From Haloarcula rubra (lineage in GTDB: Archaea > Halobacteriota > Halobacteria > Halobacteriales > Haloarculaceae): a DNA stretch of 64,000 nucleotides. Below are positions 7,371 to 16,467 of this stretch, piece by piece (the first letter of the stretch is position 1; the number at the start of each line of letters is the position of its first letter). The notes beneath the pieces are model-generated. The model saw only the letters and a list, made by a program, of their open reading frames with translations, had not been told where the DNA came from and made no database searches. Made by a program: the position numbers and the translations under genes. The stretch spans positions 124,001-188,000 of the forward strand of contig NZ_RKLR01000003.1 of NCBI RefSeq assembly GCF_019599465.1, read 5' to 3'.

Positions 7371-9200
7371 ATGTCCTCGAAACGTCGCCGTCACGTCGCC
7401 GCCCTCCTCGTCGGCTATATCGCCTTCACCGTCGGAGTCACCGTGGCCGCGAGCCACGTCCCGACCGGCTACGAGATATCCATCTACAGCGCGACGCCGA
7501 CGCCGTTCTGGGTGGGGGTAGCCCTCGCCTTCGTCACCGCCATCCTCGTCAGTCTGAACGCACCGGTCGCGACGGCGCGCCACCGGCTCGCGCTCCTCCT
7601 CGGGACGCTCGTCGGCCTCTCCGTGACGCTCCTGCCGATGATTCGCGACTACTACTACTACGGCGTCGGGGACGCGCTCAGCTACCTCGGCTGGACGCGG
7701 ATGATAGCCGAGGGGTCGCTCAACCCTGTCAACTTCCTCTATCCGGGCATCCACAGCACGGCCGTCACCCTGACGAGCGTCTCGGGGCTGCCGCCGCGCC
7801 GCTCGCTCCAGTTGATCGTCCTCTTCTTCGTCGGCCTCTACGTCCTCTTCACCGCACTCTGTGTCGCCCGCATCGCCGCTCGCTCGAACGCCGTCGCCGT
7901 CGGGACGTTCTTCGCCCTGCTCTTTCTGCCCATCAACAACATCCACACCTTCATCTTCCCGTACCCGACGAGCGAGGCCATCTTCTTCACGCCGTTCGCG
8001 CTGTACGTCCTCCTCCGGTACCTCGGCGATAGGGAGTCGCTGCTGACCGCTCAGGGGGTCCGTATCGTCACGCCGCTGGGTGTCGTGCTGACGCTGGTCG
8101 GCGTTTCGGCCATCCTGATCCACCCACAGGCCGGGTCGAACGTCCTGCTCGTCATCGTCGCCGGGCTGGGACTGCAGGTGCTCGCGCAACTGTACGGCCA
8201 CGTCCAGTTCGAGGACCGCATCACTGGCCACCGGTCGCTCGCCCCGCAGGCGGTCGTCGTCGGCCTGTTCTTCGCGCTGTGGACGCCCCGGTTCGAACGT
8301 GCGACGGGGACGATGGGGGCCGTCGTCAGCGGCCTGTTGTACGGTGCGAACCCTGCCGACGAGATATCTCAGTCCAGCAGTTCTCTGTCGGCCATCGGGA
8401 GCGGAATCGGCATCCTGTTCGCCAAGGTGTTCCTCGTCAGCACCGTCCTCTCGATAGTCGCCGGCCTCGTGATGCTCGCCGCGATGTCCGACCGACTCGA
8501 CGACCGGTACCCCGACCGGAACGCGATGCTGCGCTACCTCACCTTCGGGTTCGTGCCGGTGTTCATGCTGTTCGGCATCTTCTTCGTCACGAGCGTCACC
8601 CGTCAGCCGTTCCGCTACCTCGGCTTCATGATGGTGTTCGTCACCATCCTCGCCGCGGTGGCCGTCGCCGACGGCATCCCGTTCGGACTGGACTTCTCGA
8701 CGGAGAACTGGCGGGCCGCCGTCGCCGTCGTCCTCGTCCTCCTCGTGGTGCCACAGGCCATGATTCTCCACCAGTCCCCGCACATCTACAAGGACTCCGA
8801 CCACGTCCCGGAGACGTACTACGAGGGACACGTCACCACCTTCGAGAACCGCGACCCGTCGGTGTGGTTCGCGGGGCCGCGCGGTGGCCCGCGCCGGTTC
8901 GTCGACGCCTACTACGGGACGACCTACTCCGACTACACGCCGACCGGCGAGCACTTCCCCGGGAAGGAGGATAAGATACCGTTCGCGGTGTTCGGCAACA
9001 ACGAGTCGACCCACTACTCCCACTGTCGGTACGTCCCGCTGACCTCCAAGGACTACCAGAAGGAGATCGGCCTGTACGAGGGCTTCCGCTACTCCGCCGA
9101 GGCGTTCCGCTCCTTCCGGCAGAACCCCGACGTCTACCGAGTCCAGTCGAACGGCGACTACCGACTCTACTTCGTCAGGGGTGAGGACTGCCTCCGATGA
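7371..9200 (+). CDS. Large polytopic membrane protein of glycan locus
   Basis: A 609-residue protein whose first roughly 455 residues contain about eleven to twelve hydrophobic helices, followed by a soluble C-terminal part of about 130 residues ending near the next gene. Early YYYYGVGDALSYLGWTRMI lies after the third helix in an extracytoplasmic loop, as in GT-C glycosyltransferases and Wzy-type polymerases, but no proven DxD or DE catalytic motif is certain. Gene order, with a 4-nt overlap to the flippase, suggests a polymerase or lipid-linked sugar transferase. I do not recognise the family with certainty. Confidence 0.7.
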   Translation: MSSKRRRHVAALLVGYIAFTVGVTVAASHVPTGYEISIYSATPTPFWVGVALAFVTAILVSLNAPVATARHRLALLLGTLVGLSVTLLPMIRDYYYYGVGDALSYLGWTRMIAEGSLNPVNFLYPGIHSTAVTLTSVSGLPPRRSLQLIVLFFVGLYVLFTALCVARIAARSNAVAVGTFFALLFLPINNIHTFIFPYPTSEAIFFTPFALYVLLRYLGDRESLLTAQGVRIVTPLGVVLTLVGVSAILIHPQAGSNVLLVIVAGLGLQVLAQLYGHVQFEDRITGHRSLAPQAVVVGLFFALWTPRFERATGTMGAVVSGLLYGANPADEISQSSSSLSAIGSGIGILFAKVFLVSTVLSIVAGLVMLAAMSDRLDDRYPDRNAMLRYLTFGFVPVFMLFGIFFVTSVTRQPFRYLGFMMVFVTILAAVAVADGIPFGLDFSTENWRAAVAVVLVLLVVPQAMILHQSPHIYKDSDHVPETYYEGHVTTFENRDPSVWFAGPRGGPRRFVDAYYGTTYSDYTPTGEHFPGKEDKIPFAVFGNNESTHYSHCRYVPLTSKDYQKEIGLYEGFRYSAEAFRSFRQNPDVYRVQSNGDYRLYFVRGEDCLR

Positions 9201-10666
9201 CGCTCCGGGAGCGCATCGCCAAGGGGTTCAAAGCGACGCTGTTCTCTCGGGTCGTCCACGCCGTCGCCAACGGGGCGCTCCTCCTCGTCTTCACGCGGTA
9301 CCTCCTCGCCCCCGAGCAGTACGGACTGCTCTACTTCGCCGTCTCGGTGGTCGGCGTGGCCGAACTGTTCGGCACGCTCGGGCTGACGAAGGCGACGGCC
9401 CGATACGTCAACGAGTACCTCGAGAAGGACGAGACGCAGGTCCGCCACATCATGCGGTGGTCGTTCTACGGCGTCCTCGCGATGGCCGTCGGCGTCTCGG
9501 CGGCAATCTCGCTCGCCAGCGCACCGCTCGCGGCCCTGCTCAACCGGCCCGAGGTGGCACCCGTCCTGACCGTCGGCGGCTTCTACGTCGCCGGCCGCTC
9601 GTTCATCAGCTACGAGCGGTCCGTGTTCCAAGCGTTCAACGCAGTCACGTACAGTGCCGTCCTCACCGCGACGAACAGCGTCGTCAGACTGTGTGCGGCC
9701 GTGGCGCTGGTCGTCCTCGGCTACGGCGTCGTCGGCGCGATGGCGGGCTACGTCCTCGGGTTCGGTCTGACCGCGATGCTGGGGTTCGTGCTCCTGTACA
9801 CGCGATTCTACCGGGGACTCCCGAGGACCGAGGACGCCGAAACCGGTCTCCGGCGCCGACTGCTCCGGTACAGCGTCCCGACGGCGGCCACGCGGGCGAG
9901 CGTCGTCCTCGACAGCAAGATAGACACCGTCCTCGTCGGGATGCTGTCGACGCCGGTGGCCGTGGCGTTCTACACGCTCGCCCGACAGGTCGCCGACCTC
10001 TGCATCGTCCCCGCCCAGTCGCTGGGGTACGCCGTCACGCCGACGCTCGGGGAGCAGTCAGCCGCGGAGAACCGCGACCGGGCGGCGAACATCTACGAGC
10101 AGTCGCTCCGGAACATCCTCCTGCTGTACGTCCCGGCCGCCGCCGGCCTCCTCGTCGTCGCCGAACCGATGGTCCGGTTCGTCGTCGGGCCCGACTACCT
10201 CGGCGCAGTTCCGCTGATTCAACTGTACGGCGTCTTCGTCATCATGCGCGCGATAGAGAAGATAACCGCGAACACGCTCGACTACCTCGGCCTCGCCCGC
10301 GTGCGGGCCGTGGCCCGCGGGACCAGCGCCGTCGGCAACGTCGGCCTGAACCTCGTGCTCATCCCACCACTCGGAGCGCTCGGCGCGGGCATCGCGACAG
10401 TCCTCACGTACTCCGGGTACGGCCTCGTCAACATGTACTACCTCCACCGGGAACTCCCGTTCGACGCGGCGGCCGTCGGGAACCACCTCGCTCGCGTCAC
10501 CGCCATCGCCGTCGTGATGGGCGGCGTCGTCTACACCGTGATGCCGTACGTCACGGGCCTGTTCACGCTCGCGGGCGCCATCCTGCTCGGCGGGGCCATC
10601 TGGGCGGCGCTCTCGGTCGCCAGCGGCCTGCTCGAACCCCGCGCCGTCTTGTCCTTCATCACCTGA
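9197..10666 (+). CDS. Wzx-type oligosaccharide flippase (MOP superfamily)
   Basis: A 489-residue integral membrane protein with about fourteen helices. It begins with the amphipathic RERIAKGFKATLFSRVV and the FTRYLLAPEQYGLLYFAVSV segment typical of polysaccharide_synt exporters. YSVPTAATRASVVLDSKID near residue 230 is the second-half repeat motif. It would flip the completed lipid-linked oligosaccharide to the outer membrane face. ATG 9197 overlaps the stop of the preceding membrane protein. Confidence 0.88.
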   Translation: MTLRERIAKGFKATLFSRVVHAVANGALLLVFTRYLLAPEQYGLLYFAVSVVGVAELFGTLGLTKATARYVNEYLEKDETQVRHIMRWSFYGVLAMAVGVSAAISLASAPLAALLNRPEVAPVLTVGGFYVAGRSFISYERSVFQAFNAVTYSAVLTATNSVVRLCAAVALVVLGYGVVGAMAGYVLGFGLTAMLGFVLLYTRFYRGLPRTEDAETGLRRRLLRYSVPTAATRASVVLDSKIDTVLVGMLSTPVAVAFYTLARQVADLCIVPAQSLGYAVTPTLGEQSAAENRDRAANIYEQSLRNILLLYVPAAAGLLVVAEPMVRFVVGPDYLGAVPLIQLYGVFVIMRAIEKITANTLDYLGLARVRAVARGTSAVGNVGLNLVLIPPLGALGAGIATVLTYSGYGLVNMYYLHRELPFDAAAVGNHLARVTAIAVVMGGVVYTVMPYVTGLFTLAGAILLGGAIWAALSVASGLLEPRAVLSFIT

Positions 10667-10675
10667 CAGGCACTC

Positions 10676-10688
10676 CATAACTACGGCT
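10676..10688 (+). promoter_or_regulatory. CATAACTACGGCT promoter box
   Basis: This member of the CATAAC series is centred about 31 nt before ATG 10710, compatible with a leaderless transcript of the formyltransferase gene. Confidence 0.5.
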
Positions 10689-10709
10689 CCCGTTGGGCTA
10701 GGACGGCCC

Positions 10710-11567
10710 ATGCCTTCGGTCGCGTTCATGGGGAGCCACCCCCTCGGCGAACGATGCCTCGAACTACTCACCGGCGACGACGACTTCCGCGTGAAACTGG
10801 TGGTCACCTACGGCCCCGACGAGGACACGTGGTGGGACGGGTGTCTGTACGACCGGGCCGAACGCCTCGGTCACACGGTCGTCACGCGCGCGGACGAGCG
10901 CGACGTCCTCGATTACGACGTCGACTACCTCCTCAGCGTCTACTACCCGAACATCCTCGGCGAGGAACTCCTCGACCACCCGAACGTCGCACCGCTGAAC
11001 CTCCACCAGGCCGAACTCCCCCGCTACCGGGGGAGCAACGTCTTCAGCCACGCCATCATGAACGCCCGGGAGGACGACCACTGGAAGTACGGCACGACGT
11101 TCCACGTCATGGCACCGGACGTCGACGCCGGCGACGTCCTCGCCCGCGACTTCGTCCCCATCCGTGAGACGGACACCGCCCGCACGCTGTACGACCGCGT
11201 CACCGAGGCGTCGGTCGCCATGTTCCGCGAACACCTCCAGACGCTGAAAGACGGGCAGGTCCACCAGCTCGCGACGCCGCAGGCGGCCTACGAGGGCGAG
11301 CGCTACTTCTACACCAAAGAGAGTCTCGACGGCGAGAAGCTGATTCCGCCGGAGCGACTGGCGGCCGACGACGAGGCGACGCAACTGGCGGTGTACGACA
11401 AGATTCGCGCACTCGACTTCCCGCCGTTCCAGCCGGCTTATACCGAACTGGGCGGCCACCGCGTCCAGTTGACGGCCGCCTCGTACACGGACATCTTCGA
11501 CGACGCATCCGTCCCGGAGTTCGACGTCGAGCGGGAAGCGACGTCGACGGCCCTCGCACAGGACTAG
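10710..11567 (+). CDS. Sugar N-formyltransferase-like protein (Fmt fold)
   Basis: A 285-residue protein of the methionyl-tRNA formyltransferase fold. NLHQAELPRYRGSNVFSHAI near residue 95 is the HxSxLPxYRG motif with the catalytic Asn-His pair, and APDVDAGDVL near residue 132 carries the conserved Asp. Archaea do not formylate initiator Met-tRNA, so a sugar target (as with WbkC, VioF or FdtF-type enzymes) is far more likely. It stands next to an aminotransferase/dehydrogenase pair that could supply an amino sugar. The cofactor would be 10-formyl-tetrahydrofolate or an analogue. Confidence 0.8.
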   Translation: MPSVAFMGSHPLGERCLELLTGDDDFRVKLVVTYGPDEDTWWDGCLYDRAERLGHTVVTRADERDVLDYDVDYLLSVYYPNILGEELLDHPNVAPLNLHQAELPRYRGSNVFSHAIMNAREDDHWKYGTTFHVMAPDVDAGDVLARDFVPIRETDTARTLYDRVTEASVAMFREHLQTLKDGQVHQLATPQAAYEGERYFYTKESLDGEKLIPPERLAADDEATQLAVYDKIRALDFPPFQPAYTELGGHRVQLTAASYTDIFDDASVPEFDVEREATSTALAQD

Positions 11568-11610
11568 GGGAGGCTCTCGGACGGCTTCGAGTAGCGTACG
11601 GTCTGGCCCA

Positions 11611-11808
11611 CTACTCCCAGCCGCTGGGACCGATACCGAGTCGCACGACGACCGGACGGTACGCGAAGACGATGACGACGATGACGGCCAACTCGGTCCA
11701 GAAACCGATTTCGCCCACCAACGCGCGAACGACTGCGAGTACCAGAAACACCAGCACGAACATCGCGACGTAGTGGGGCGCGAGTTCCTTCAGCCGATTC
11801 GTATCCAT
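11611..11808 (-). CDS. Small two-helix membrane protein
   Basis: A 65-residue protein with a charged start MDTNRLKEL, two hydrophobic helices (about residues 12-29 and 38-52) and a short polar tail ending GPSGWE. It resembles a conserved haloarchaeal unknown. It is convergent with the formyltransferase gene and upstream of nothing in the same direction. No function is inferred. Confidence 0.65.
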   Translation of the reverse strand: MDTNRLKELAPHYVAMFVLVFLVLAVVRALVGEIGFWTELAVIVVIVFAYRPVVVRLGIGPSGWE

Positions 11809-11918
11809 ACGTCCCTCTATGGGCAGACGTACTCAAACCCTTCCCCTCGTGGCTCGCTCGACCCGCTCTACCGACCGAGGCCGAAGGTGCCAGCCCCCGA
11901 TGGCGTCTCCGGGGCCAC

Positions 11919-12923
11919 TCAGAACTGGGTCGCGAGTCCGGGCCGGTCGACGGTGACGACCTCGTTCTTCGCCGCGGAGCGCTCGGCGTGTTCCAGCGTC
12001 TCGACGGCGCGGGCTCCGACCGCGCCGCTCGCGGGCGGGTGCTCGCCGGACTCGCAGGCGTCGACGAACGCCTCGACTTCGGTCTTCAGCGGTTCCTCGT
12101 CGTCCGTCGTGTGGACGATAGCGCCGTCGTTGCGCGACTTCAGGCCGTCCTCGGGGTCGGAGAACACTTCGGCGTCGAACAGTTCCAGTTTCGTGTTCTC
12201 GAGATAGTCGATGTACGCCGACCGGTTCGACCCGACGACGACGAGGTCACGCGTCTTGTCGAAGACGGGAATCTGCCACGACGAGTTGATGACGCCGGTG
12301 ACGTTACCGTACCCGAGCGTGAGCGTCGACGTCTCGACGATGCCCTCGCGGACGAACGAGTCGAACCGGCCGTGGACCGTGTCCGGGCGCGCGTCCAGCA
12401 GGTAGTCGTAGACGTCGACGTCGTGGACGGCCAGCGAGTACAGCACGCCGGTCGTCCGGCGGGGCACGCGGAAGGAGAACCGCCGCGTCTGGAGGTACTT
12501 GATGCGGCCGAGTTCGCCGCGGTCGACGCGGCGTTTCAGCGCCCGGAGCGCCGGGTGGTAGCGGAAGATGTGCCCGACGCCCAGCGAACAGCCGTTGTCC
12601 TCGGCCGTCTCGACGAGATGCCAGGCGTCCTCGGCGTTCAGTGCGAGCGGTTTCTCGACGAGGAGGTCGATGCCGCGTTCCAGCATGTCCGTCCCGATGG
12701 CGCGGTGGGTCGTCGAGGGGGTCGCCACCGTCGCGGCGTCGACGTCCATCTCCGCGACGTCGGTGACGTAGGGGAGGTCGTAGGAGTCGGCCAGCGACTC
12801 GACGCGGCGCTCGTCCGTGTCGCAGATGACCACCTCGTCCAGTCGGCCCTCGTCCAGTAGCTCTCGGGCCACGCGGACGTGGTTCTTCCCCCAGTAGCCC
12901 GTGCCGACCACGCCGTACCTCAT
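11919..12923 (-). CDS. Gfo/Idh/MocA oxidoreductase (sugar-nucleotide 3-dehydrogenase-like)
   Basis: NAD(P)-dependent sugar dehydrogenase of 334 residues. It opens with YGVVGTGYWGKNHVR (Rossmann GxGxxG) and has LLVEKPLAL near residue 94, the EKP catalytic motif. The GYWGKNHVRV form is typical of WbpB/WlbA-like enzymes that oxidise C3 of UDP-sugars. Its start overlaps the end of the upstream aminotransferase by 4 nt, so the two should act in sequence: 3-keto sugar, then 3-amino sugar. Confidence 0.85.
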   Translation of the reverse strand: MRYGVVGTGYWGKNHVRVARELLDEGRLDEVVICDTDERRVESLADSYDLPYVTDVAEMDVDAATVATPSTTHRAIGTDMLERGIDLLVEKPLALNAEDAWHLVETAEDNGCSLGVGHIFRYHPALRALKRRVDRGELGRIKYLQTRRFSFRVPRRTTGVLYSLAVHDVDVYDYLLDARPDTVHGRFDSFVREGIVETSTLTLGYGNVTGVINSSWQIPVFDKTRDLVVVGSNRSAYIDYLENTKLELFDAEVFSDPEDGLKSRNDGAIVHTTDDEEPLKTEVEAFVDACESGEHPPASGAVGARAVETLEHAERSAAKNEVVTVDRPGLATQF

Positions 12924-14020
12924 CCGTAGTACCCCCGGATGGCCTCGCAGACGCGGTCTATCTCCTCGTCCGTGATGCGGGGGTGCATCGGGAGGGAGAC
13001 GATTCGCTCACAGACCCGTTCCGTCTCGGGGAGGGAGGGAACCTCGGCGAGGTGGTCCCGCATCGCCGGCGTCAGGTGGACCGGCGGGTCGTAGTGGATG
13101 CCGGTCTGGATGCCCTCGTCGTCCAGATAGGCCCGGAGCCCGTCCCGGTCGGGCACCTGCACGACGAACAGGTGATAGACGTGTGTGACATCTTCGCGTT
13201 CGACCGGGAGTTCGACGGCGTCGACGTCGGCCAGTCGCTCGCGGTAGCGGTCCGCGGCGGCGGCCCGGTCGGCGTTCCAGTCGGCCAGATGGGAGAGTTG
13301 CTCCAGACCTGCGGCCGCACTGACCTCGTCGAGACGGTGGTTCAGGCCGAGTCGGACGTGGTTGCCGTCGCCGTCGCGGCCGTGGTTGCGCAACTCGCGG
13401 GCCGTCCGTGCGATGTCCGCGTCGTCGGTGACGAGGATGCCGCCGTCGCCCGCGACGGTCATGTTCTTCGACGGGTAGAAACTGAAGCAGGCGACGTCGC
13501 CGAGGCTCCCGACGGGGTCGCCCCGGTACGTCGCGCCGTGAGCCTGACAGGCGTCCTCTACGATGGTCAGGTCGTGTGCGTCGGCGACGCTCTTGACCGT
13601 CTCCATCTCGACCGGGTGGCCGTAGAGATGGACCGGGACCACGGCCGACGCGTCGTCGGCGTCGGACGCCTTACGCGCGAGGTCCGTCCCGCTCATCGTG
13701 TACGTCTGCGGGTCGACGTCGACGAAGACCGGGTCGGCACCGAGTTCGAGGACGGGGCTGACCGTCGCGAAGAAGGTGTGGCCGGGGACCAGCACCTCGT
13801 CGCCCTCGCCGATGCCGGCGCTCTTCATCGCCAGATACAGTGCGGCCGTCCCGCTACTGACGCCGACGGCGTGGTCGACGCCGCACGTCTCGGCGAACTG
13901 TGCTTCGAGTTCCTCGACTCGCGGGCCCTTGACGTAGCGCCGCGATTCGAGCGTCTCGACGACGCTGTCGACGATGTCGTCGTCGACGTAGACGTCCGTG
14001 AACGGGACCTGTTCCGTCAT
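12920..14020 (-). CDS. DegT/DnrJ/EryC1/StrS aminotransferase
   Basis: PLP-dependent sugar-nucleotide aminotransferase of 366 residues. GVSSGTAALYLAM near residue 53 is the cofactor phosphate loop, VEDACQAHGA near 155 carries the PLP-ring Asp, and FYPSKNM places the Schiff-base Lys at residue 185. It is transcribed before the Gfo/Idh gene at 11919. Together with the nearby formyltransferase it could make an N-formylated amino sugar; this is inference from position. The promoter lies at 14043-14055. Confidence 0.9.
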   Translation of the reverse strand: MTEQVPFTDVYVDDDIVDSVVETLESRRYVKGPRVEELEAQFAETCGVDHAVGVSSGTAALYLAMKSAGIGEGDEVLVPGHTFFATVSPVLELGADPVFVDVDPQTYTMSGTDLARKASDADDASAVVPVHLYGHPVEMETVKSVADAHDLTIVEDACQAHGATYRGDPVGSLGDVACFSFYPSKNMTVAGDGGILVTDDADIARTARELRNHGRDGDGNHVRLGLNHRLDEVSAAAGLEQLSHLADWNADRAAAADRYRERLADVDAVELPVEREDVTHVYHLFVVQVPDRDGLRAYLDDEGIQTGIHYDPPVHLTPAMRDHLAEVPSLPETERVCERIVSLPMHPRITDEEIDRVCEAIRGYYG

Positions 14021-14042
14021 CAGCGACGACTTTCAGAGTGAC

Positions 14043-14055
14043 AGTCATTGTTATA
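14043..14055 (-). promoter_or_regulatory. TATAACAATGACT promoter box
   Basis: On the minus strand the box reads TATAACAATGACT, matching CATAACAATGGCT elsewhere in the locus at 11 of 13 positions. It is centred about 32 nt before ATG 14020. Confidence 0.55.
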
Positions 14056-14154
14056 CTCTCCGTTCGCGCGAACGCGTGCGCAGACCGTCGGTTGCCGGCG
14101 CCGAACACACCGGGGGGCGACCCGTAGGCACACCCAACACACCGTTCGTCACCG

Positions 14155-14160
14155 CATAAC
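14155..14160 (+). promoter_or_regulatory. CATAAC promoter box for the epimerase gene
   Basis: CATAAC followed by TTACG lies about 34 nt before ATG 14192. It supports that ATG over a start farther upstream, which would place 48 extra residues lying across this promoter and the intergenic region. Confidence 0.5.
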
Positions 14161-14191
14161 TTACGCCGAGTCCACGCACGCACCGGTCGAG

Positions 14192-15118
14192 ATGGCAGTG
14201 GACTCGCTCAGCGAACGGGAGGTCCTAGTCACGGGCGGCGCGGGGTTCGTCGGGAGCCACCTCGTCGCCGCGCTCGCGCCGACGAACGACGTGACCGTCC
14301 TCGACGACTTCTCGACGGGGTCACGCGACTACCTCCCCGACGACGTCACCGTCGTCGAGGGTGACGTCCGAGACGAATCGACCGTCGACGAGGCGATGGC
14401 CGGGGCCGACGTGGTGTTCCACGAAGCCGCGATGGTCAGCGTCCCCGAGTCCGTCGAGCGACCGGTCGCCTGTCACGACCTGAACGGGTCGGCGACCCTC
14501 GGCGTCCTCGACTGCGCGCGCCGCCACGACGCCCGTGTCGTACTGGCCTCCAGCGCCGCCGTCTACGGGGACCCGGAGTCGGTCCCCGTCTCGGAAGACG
14601 CCCCGGTCGACCCCGCCTCGCCCTACGGCTTCGAGAAGCGCCTCAACGAGCAGTACGCCGCGTTCTACTCCGAGACGTACGGCTTGCCGACGGTCCCGCT
14701 CCGGTACTTCAACGTCTACGGGCCGCGGGGCCTCGACGGGGAGTACGCGGGCGTCATCGGCACGTTCGTCAGGCAGGCACAGGCCGGTGACCCGCTGACC
14801 GTCGAGGGCGACGGCGACCAGACGCGCGACTTCGTCTACGTCGGCGATGTCGTCCGGGCGAACCTGCGGGCGGCGACGACAGACACCGTCGGCCGCCCGT
14901 TCAACGTCGGTACGGGCGAGAGCGTCACCATCAACCGCCTCGCAGAGACGGTCCGGGCGGTGGTCGGTGCCGACGTCCCCGTCGAACACGTCCCGCCGCG
15001 GGAGGGCGATATCGACAGGAGCGAGGCCGACGTGGATGCCGCTCGTGACCACCTCGACTTCGAGGCGTCGGTGACGCTCCGGGACGGCCTCGCACTCACG
15101 CTCGCGTCCGACGAGTGA
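14192..15118 (+). CDS. NAD-dependent sugar-nucleotide epimerase/dehydratase
   Basis: Extended-SDR enzyme of 308 residues, likely a UDP-glucose/UDP-GlcNAc 4-epimerase. VTGGAGFVGSHLV at residues 13-25 is the GxxGxxG site. SSAAVYGDP near 124 and the YGFEKRLNEQY segment near 149 give the Ser and YxxxK catalytic pair. PFNVGTGESVTINRLAE near 235 is typical of the family. ATG 14192 removes an unlikely Arg-rich upstream extension and fits the promoter. It is divergent from the aminotransferase operon, sharing a 171-nt regulatory gap. Confidence 0.88.
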   Translation: MAVDSLSEREVLVTGGAGFVGSHLVAALAPTNDVTVLDDFSTGSRDYLPDDVTVVEGDVRDESTVDEAMAGADVVFHEAAMVSVPESVERPVACHDLNGSATLGVLDCARRHDARVVLASSAAVYGDPESVPVSEDAPVDPASPYGFEKRLNEQYAAFYSETYGLPTVPLRYFNVYGPRGLDGEYAGVIGTFVRQAQAGDPLTVEGDGDQTRDFVYVGDVVRANLRAATTDTVGRPFNVGTGESVTINRLAETVRAVVGADVPVEHVPPREGDIDRSEADVDAARDHLDFEASVTLRDGLALTLASDE

Positions 15119-15160
15119 CCGAGACGGCCGGAACGTGGCGCTTACGGCCGATACGGTACT

Positions 15161-15170
15161 GTTTACTTTC
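15161..15170 (+). promoter_or_regulatory. Promoter-like GTTTACTTTC box
   Basis: An AT-rich stretch centred about 30 nt before ATG 15194 of the ATP-grasp gene, in the position expected of a haloarchaeal TATA box. It does not match the CATAAC series. Confidence 0.4.
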
Positions 15171-15193
15171 GATAGTCGCACCGATGACGCGGT

Positions 15194-16405
15194 ATGGAGG
15201 ACTCTGGGATGCGAGGCAGTGCTGTCGTCGTCTCGAACACTTCGGCCGCACCGCTGAGTATCGTTCGAGCGCTCGGCCGCCGTGGCATCAGGACGATAGC
15301 CGCCTCGGAGCAGGCGCATCCACCGGTCTACGCCTCGAAGTACGTCGACGAGCGCGTCTCGCTGCCCGACCCGCAAACCGACCTGCACGGCTACCGCGAT
15401 ACGTTACTCGACCTGGTGGCCCGGCCGTCGGTCGAGACCGTCGCACCCGTGCGAGAGGAGGACGTCTTCGTCCTCTCGAAGTACCGGGACGCGTTCGCCG
15501 AGCACCTCCGGCCGGTCTGGCCGGACATAGAGACGCTGGGCGTCGCACACGACAGGGTCGAACTCGTGGCGGCGGCTGAACGGGCCGGCGTCGACGTCCC
15601 CGAGACGTGGCTCCTCGACGACGTGCCGGAGTGGGACCGCCCGCTCATCGCGAAGGCACGGTACGGGCTGGTTACCGGCCACTACGTCGAGGGGATGGAA
15701 CCCGGTGCGGTCCACCCGACGCCGAACACCCAGTACATCGAACCCGGTGACCGGCCGGACGTCGAGGACCTGACCGAACGCATGGGCCACGTCCCGATAG
15801 TCCAGGAGTACGTGCCCGGAACCGAGTACACCGTCCGTGCGCTCTACGACGAGGGTGAACCGGTCCTGACGACACAGAAGGCGCTCCGGCGCGGCTACAA
15901 GTACCCGCGCGGGCCGAGCATCTACCACGAGGCCGTCGACATCCCCGACCTTCGGGCGGCCGCGCTGGCCTTGCTCGACGAACTGGAGTGGCACGGCCCG
16001 GCCTCGGTCGGGTTCATCCGCGACGAGGAGACGGGCGCGTTCAAGATGCTCGAGATAAACCCCCGGTTCTGGTCGTCGATGCCCTGTGACCACCACGCCG
16101 GCGTCGACTACCCGCTCTACTACTGGCACCTCGCCAACGGGGTGACCGGTCCGTTCGACCCGGAGTACACTCCGGGGACGGCGTCGCACCTCCTGCGTGG
16201 GGAAGCGGTCCACCTCCTCAGCGTCGCCACCGAGTCGTACCCGTTCGTCCCCAAACCGTCGCTGACGCGGACGGCCGTGGACGTACTCTCGTCGCTGGCC
16301 ACCCAGCCTCGCTTCGACGTACTCAGCAGCGACGACCCCGGCCCGTTCGCTCGGGACCTGTGGAACACGGTACGCTCGGCTTTCCCGATTCCCACCGATC
16401 GGTGA
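15194..16405 (+). CDS. ATP-grasp ligase (carbamoyl-phosphate-synthase-like)
   Basis: A 403-residue ATP-grasp protein. The N-terminal pre-ATP-grasp domain (SNTSAAPLSIVRALGRRGI) is followed by the nucleotide-binding part (PLIAKARYGLVTG near 155, VPIVQEYVPGTEYTVRAL near 200) and the Mg-binding FKMLEINPRFWSSM near residue 282. Such ligases join a carboxylate to an amine. Homologues occur in bacterial exopolysaccharide loci beside FemAB proteins, as here, so attachment of an amino acid to a uronic acid or peptide-like decoration is possible. The substrate is unknown. Confidence 0.85.
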   Translation: MEDSGMRGSAVVVSNTSAAPLSIVRALGRRGIRTIAASEQAHPPVYASKYVDERVSLPDPQTDLHGYRDTLLDLVARPSVETVAPVREEDVFVLSKYRDAFAEHLRPVWPDIETLGVAHDRVELVAAAERAGVDVPETWLLDDVPEWDRPLIAKARYGLVTGHYVEGMEPGAVHPTPNTQYIEPGDRPDVEDLTERMGHVPIVQEYVPGTEYTVRALYDEGEPVLTTQKALRRGYKYPRGPSIYHEAVDIPDLRAAALALLDELEWHGPASVGFIRDEETGAFKMLEINPRFWSSMPCDHHAGVDYPLYYWHLANGVTGPFDPEYTPGTASHLLRGEAVHLLSVATESYPFVPKPSLTRTAVDVLSSLATQPRFDVLSSDDPGPFARDLWNTVRSAFPIPTDR

Positions 16406-16436
16406 ACAGTTCGAACACTTACAGATACAGCAAAAA

Positions 16437-16450
16437 ACATATATATCAAT
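16437..16450 (+). promoter_or_regulatory. Strong AT-rich TATA box
   Basis: ACATATATATCAAT is the most AT-rich promoter-like sequence of the region, centred about 25 nt before ATG 16468, as expected of a leaderless gene. Confidence 0.55.
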
Positions 16451-16467
16451 ACTGTGTGCCGTTTCGT

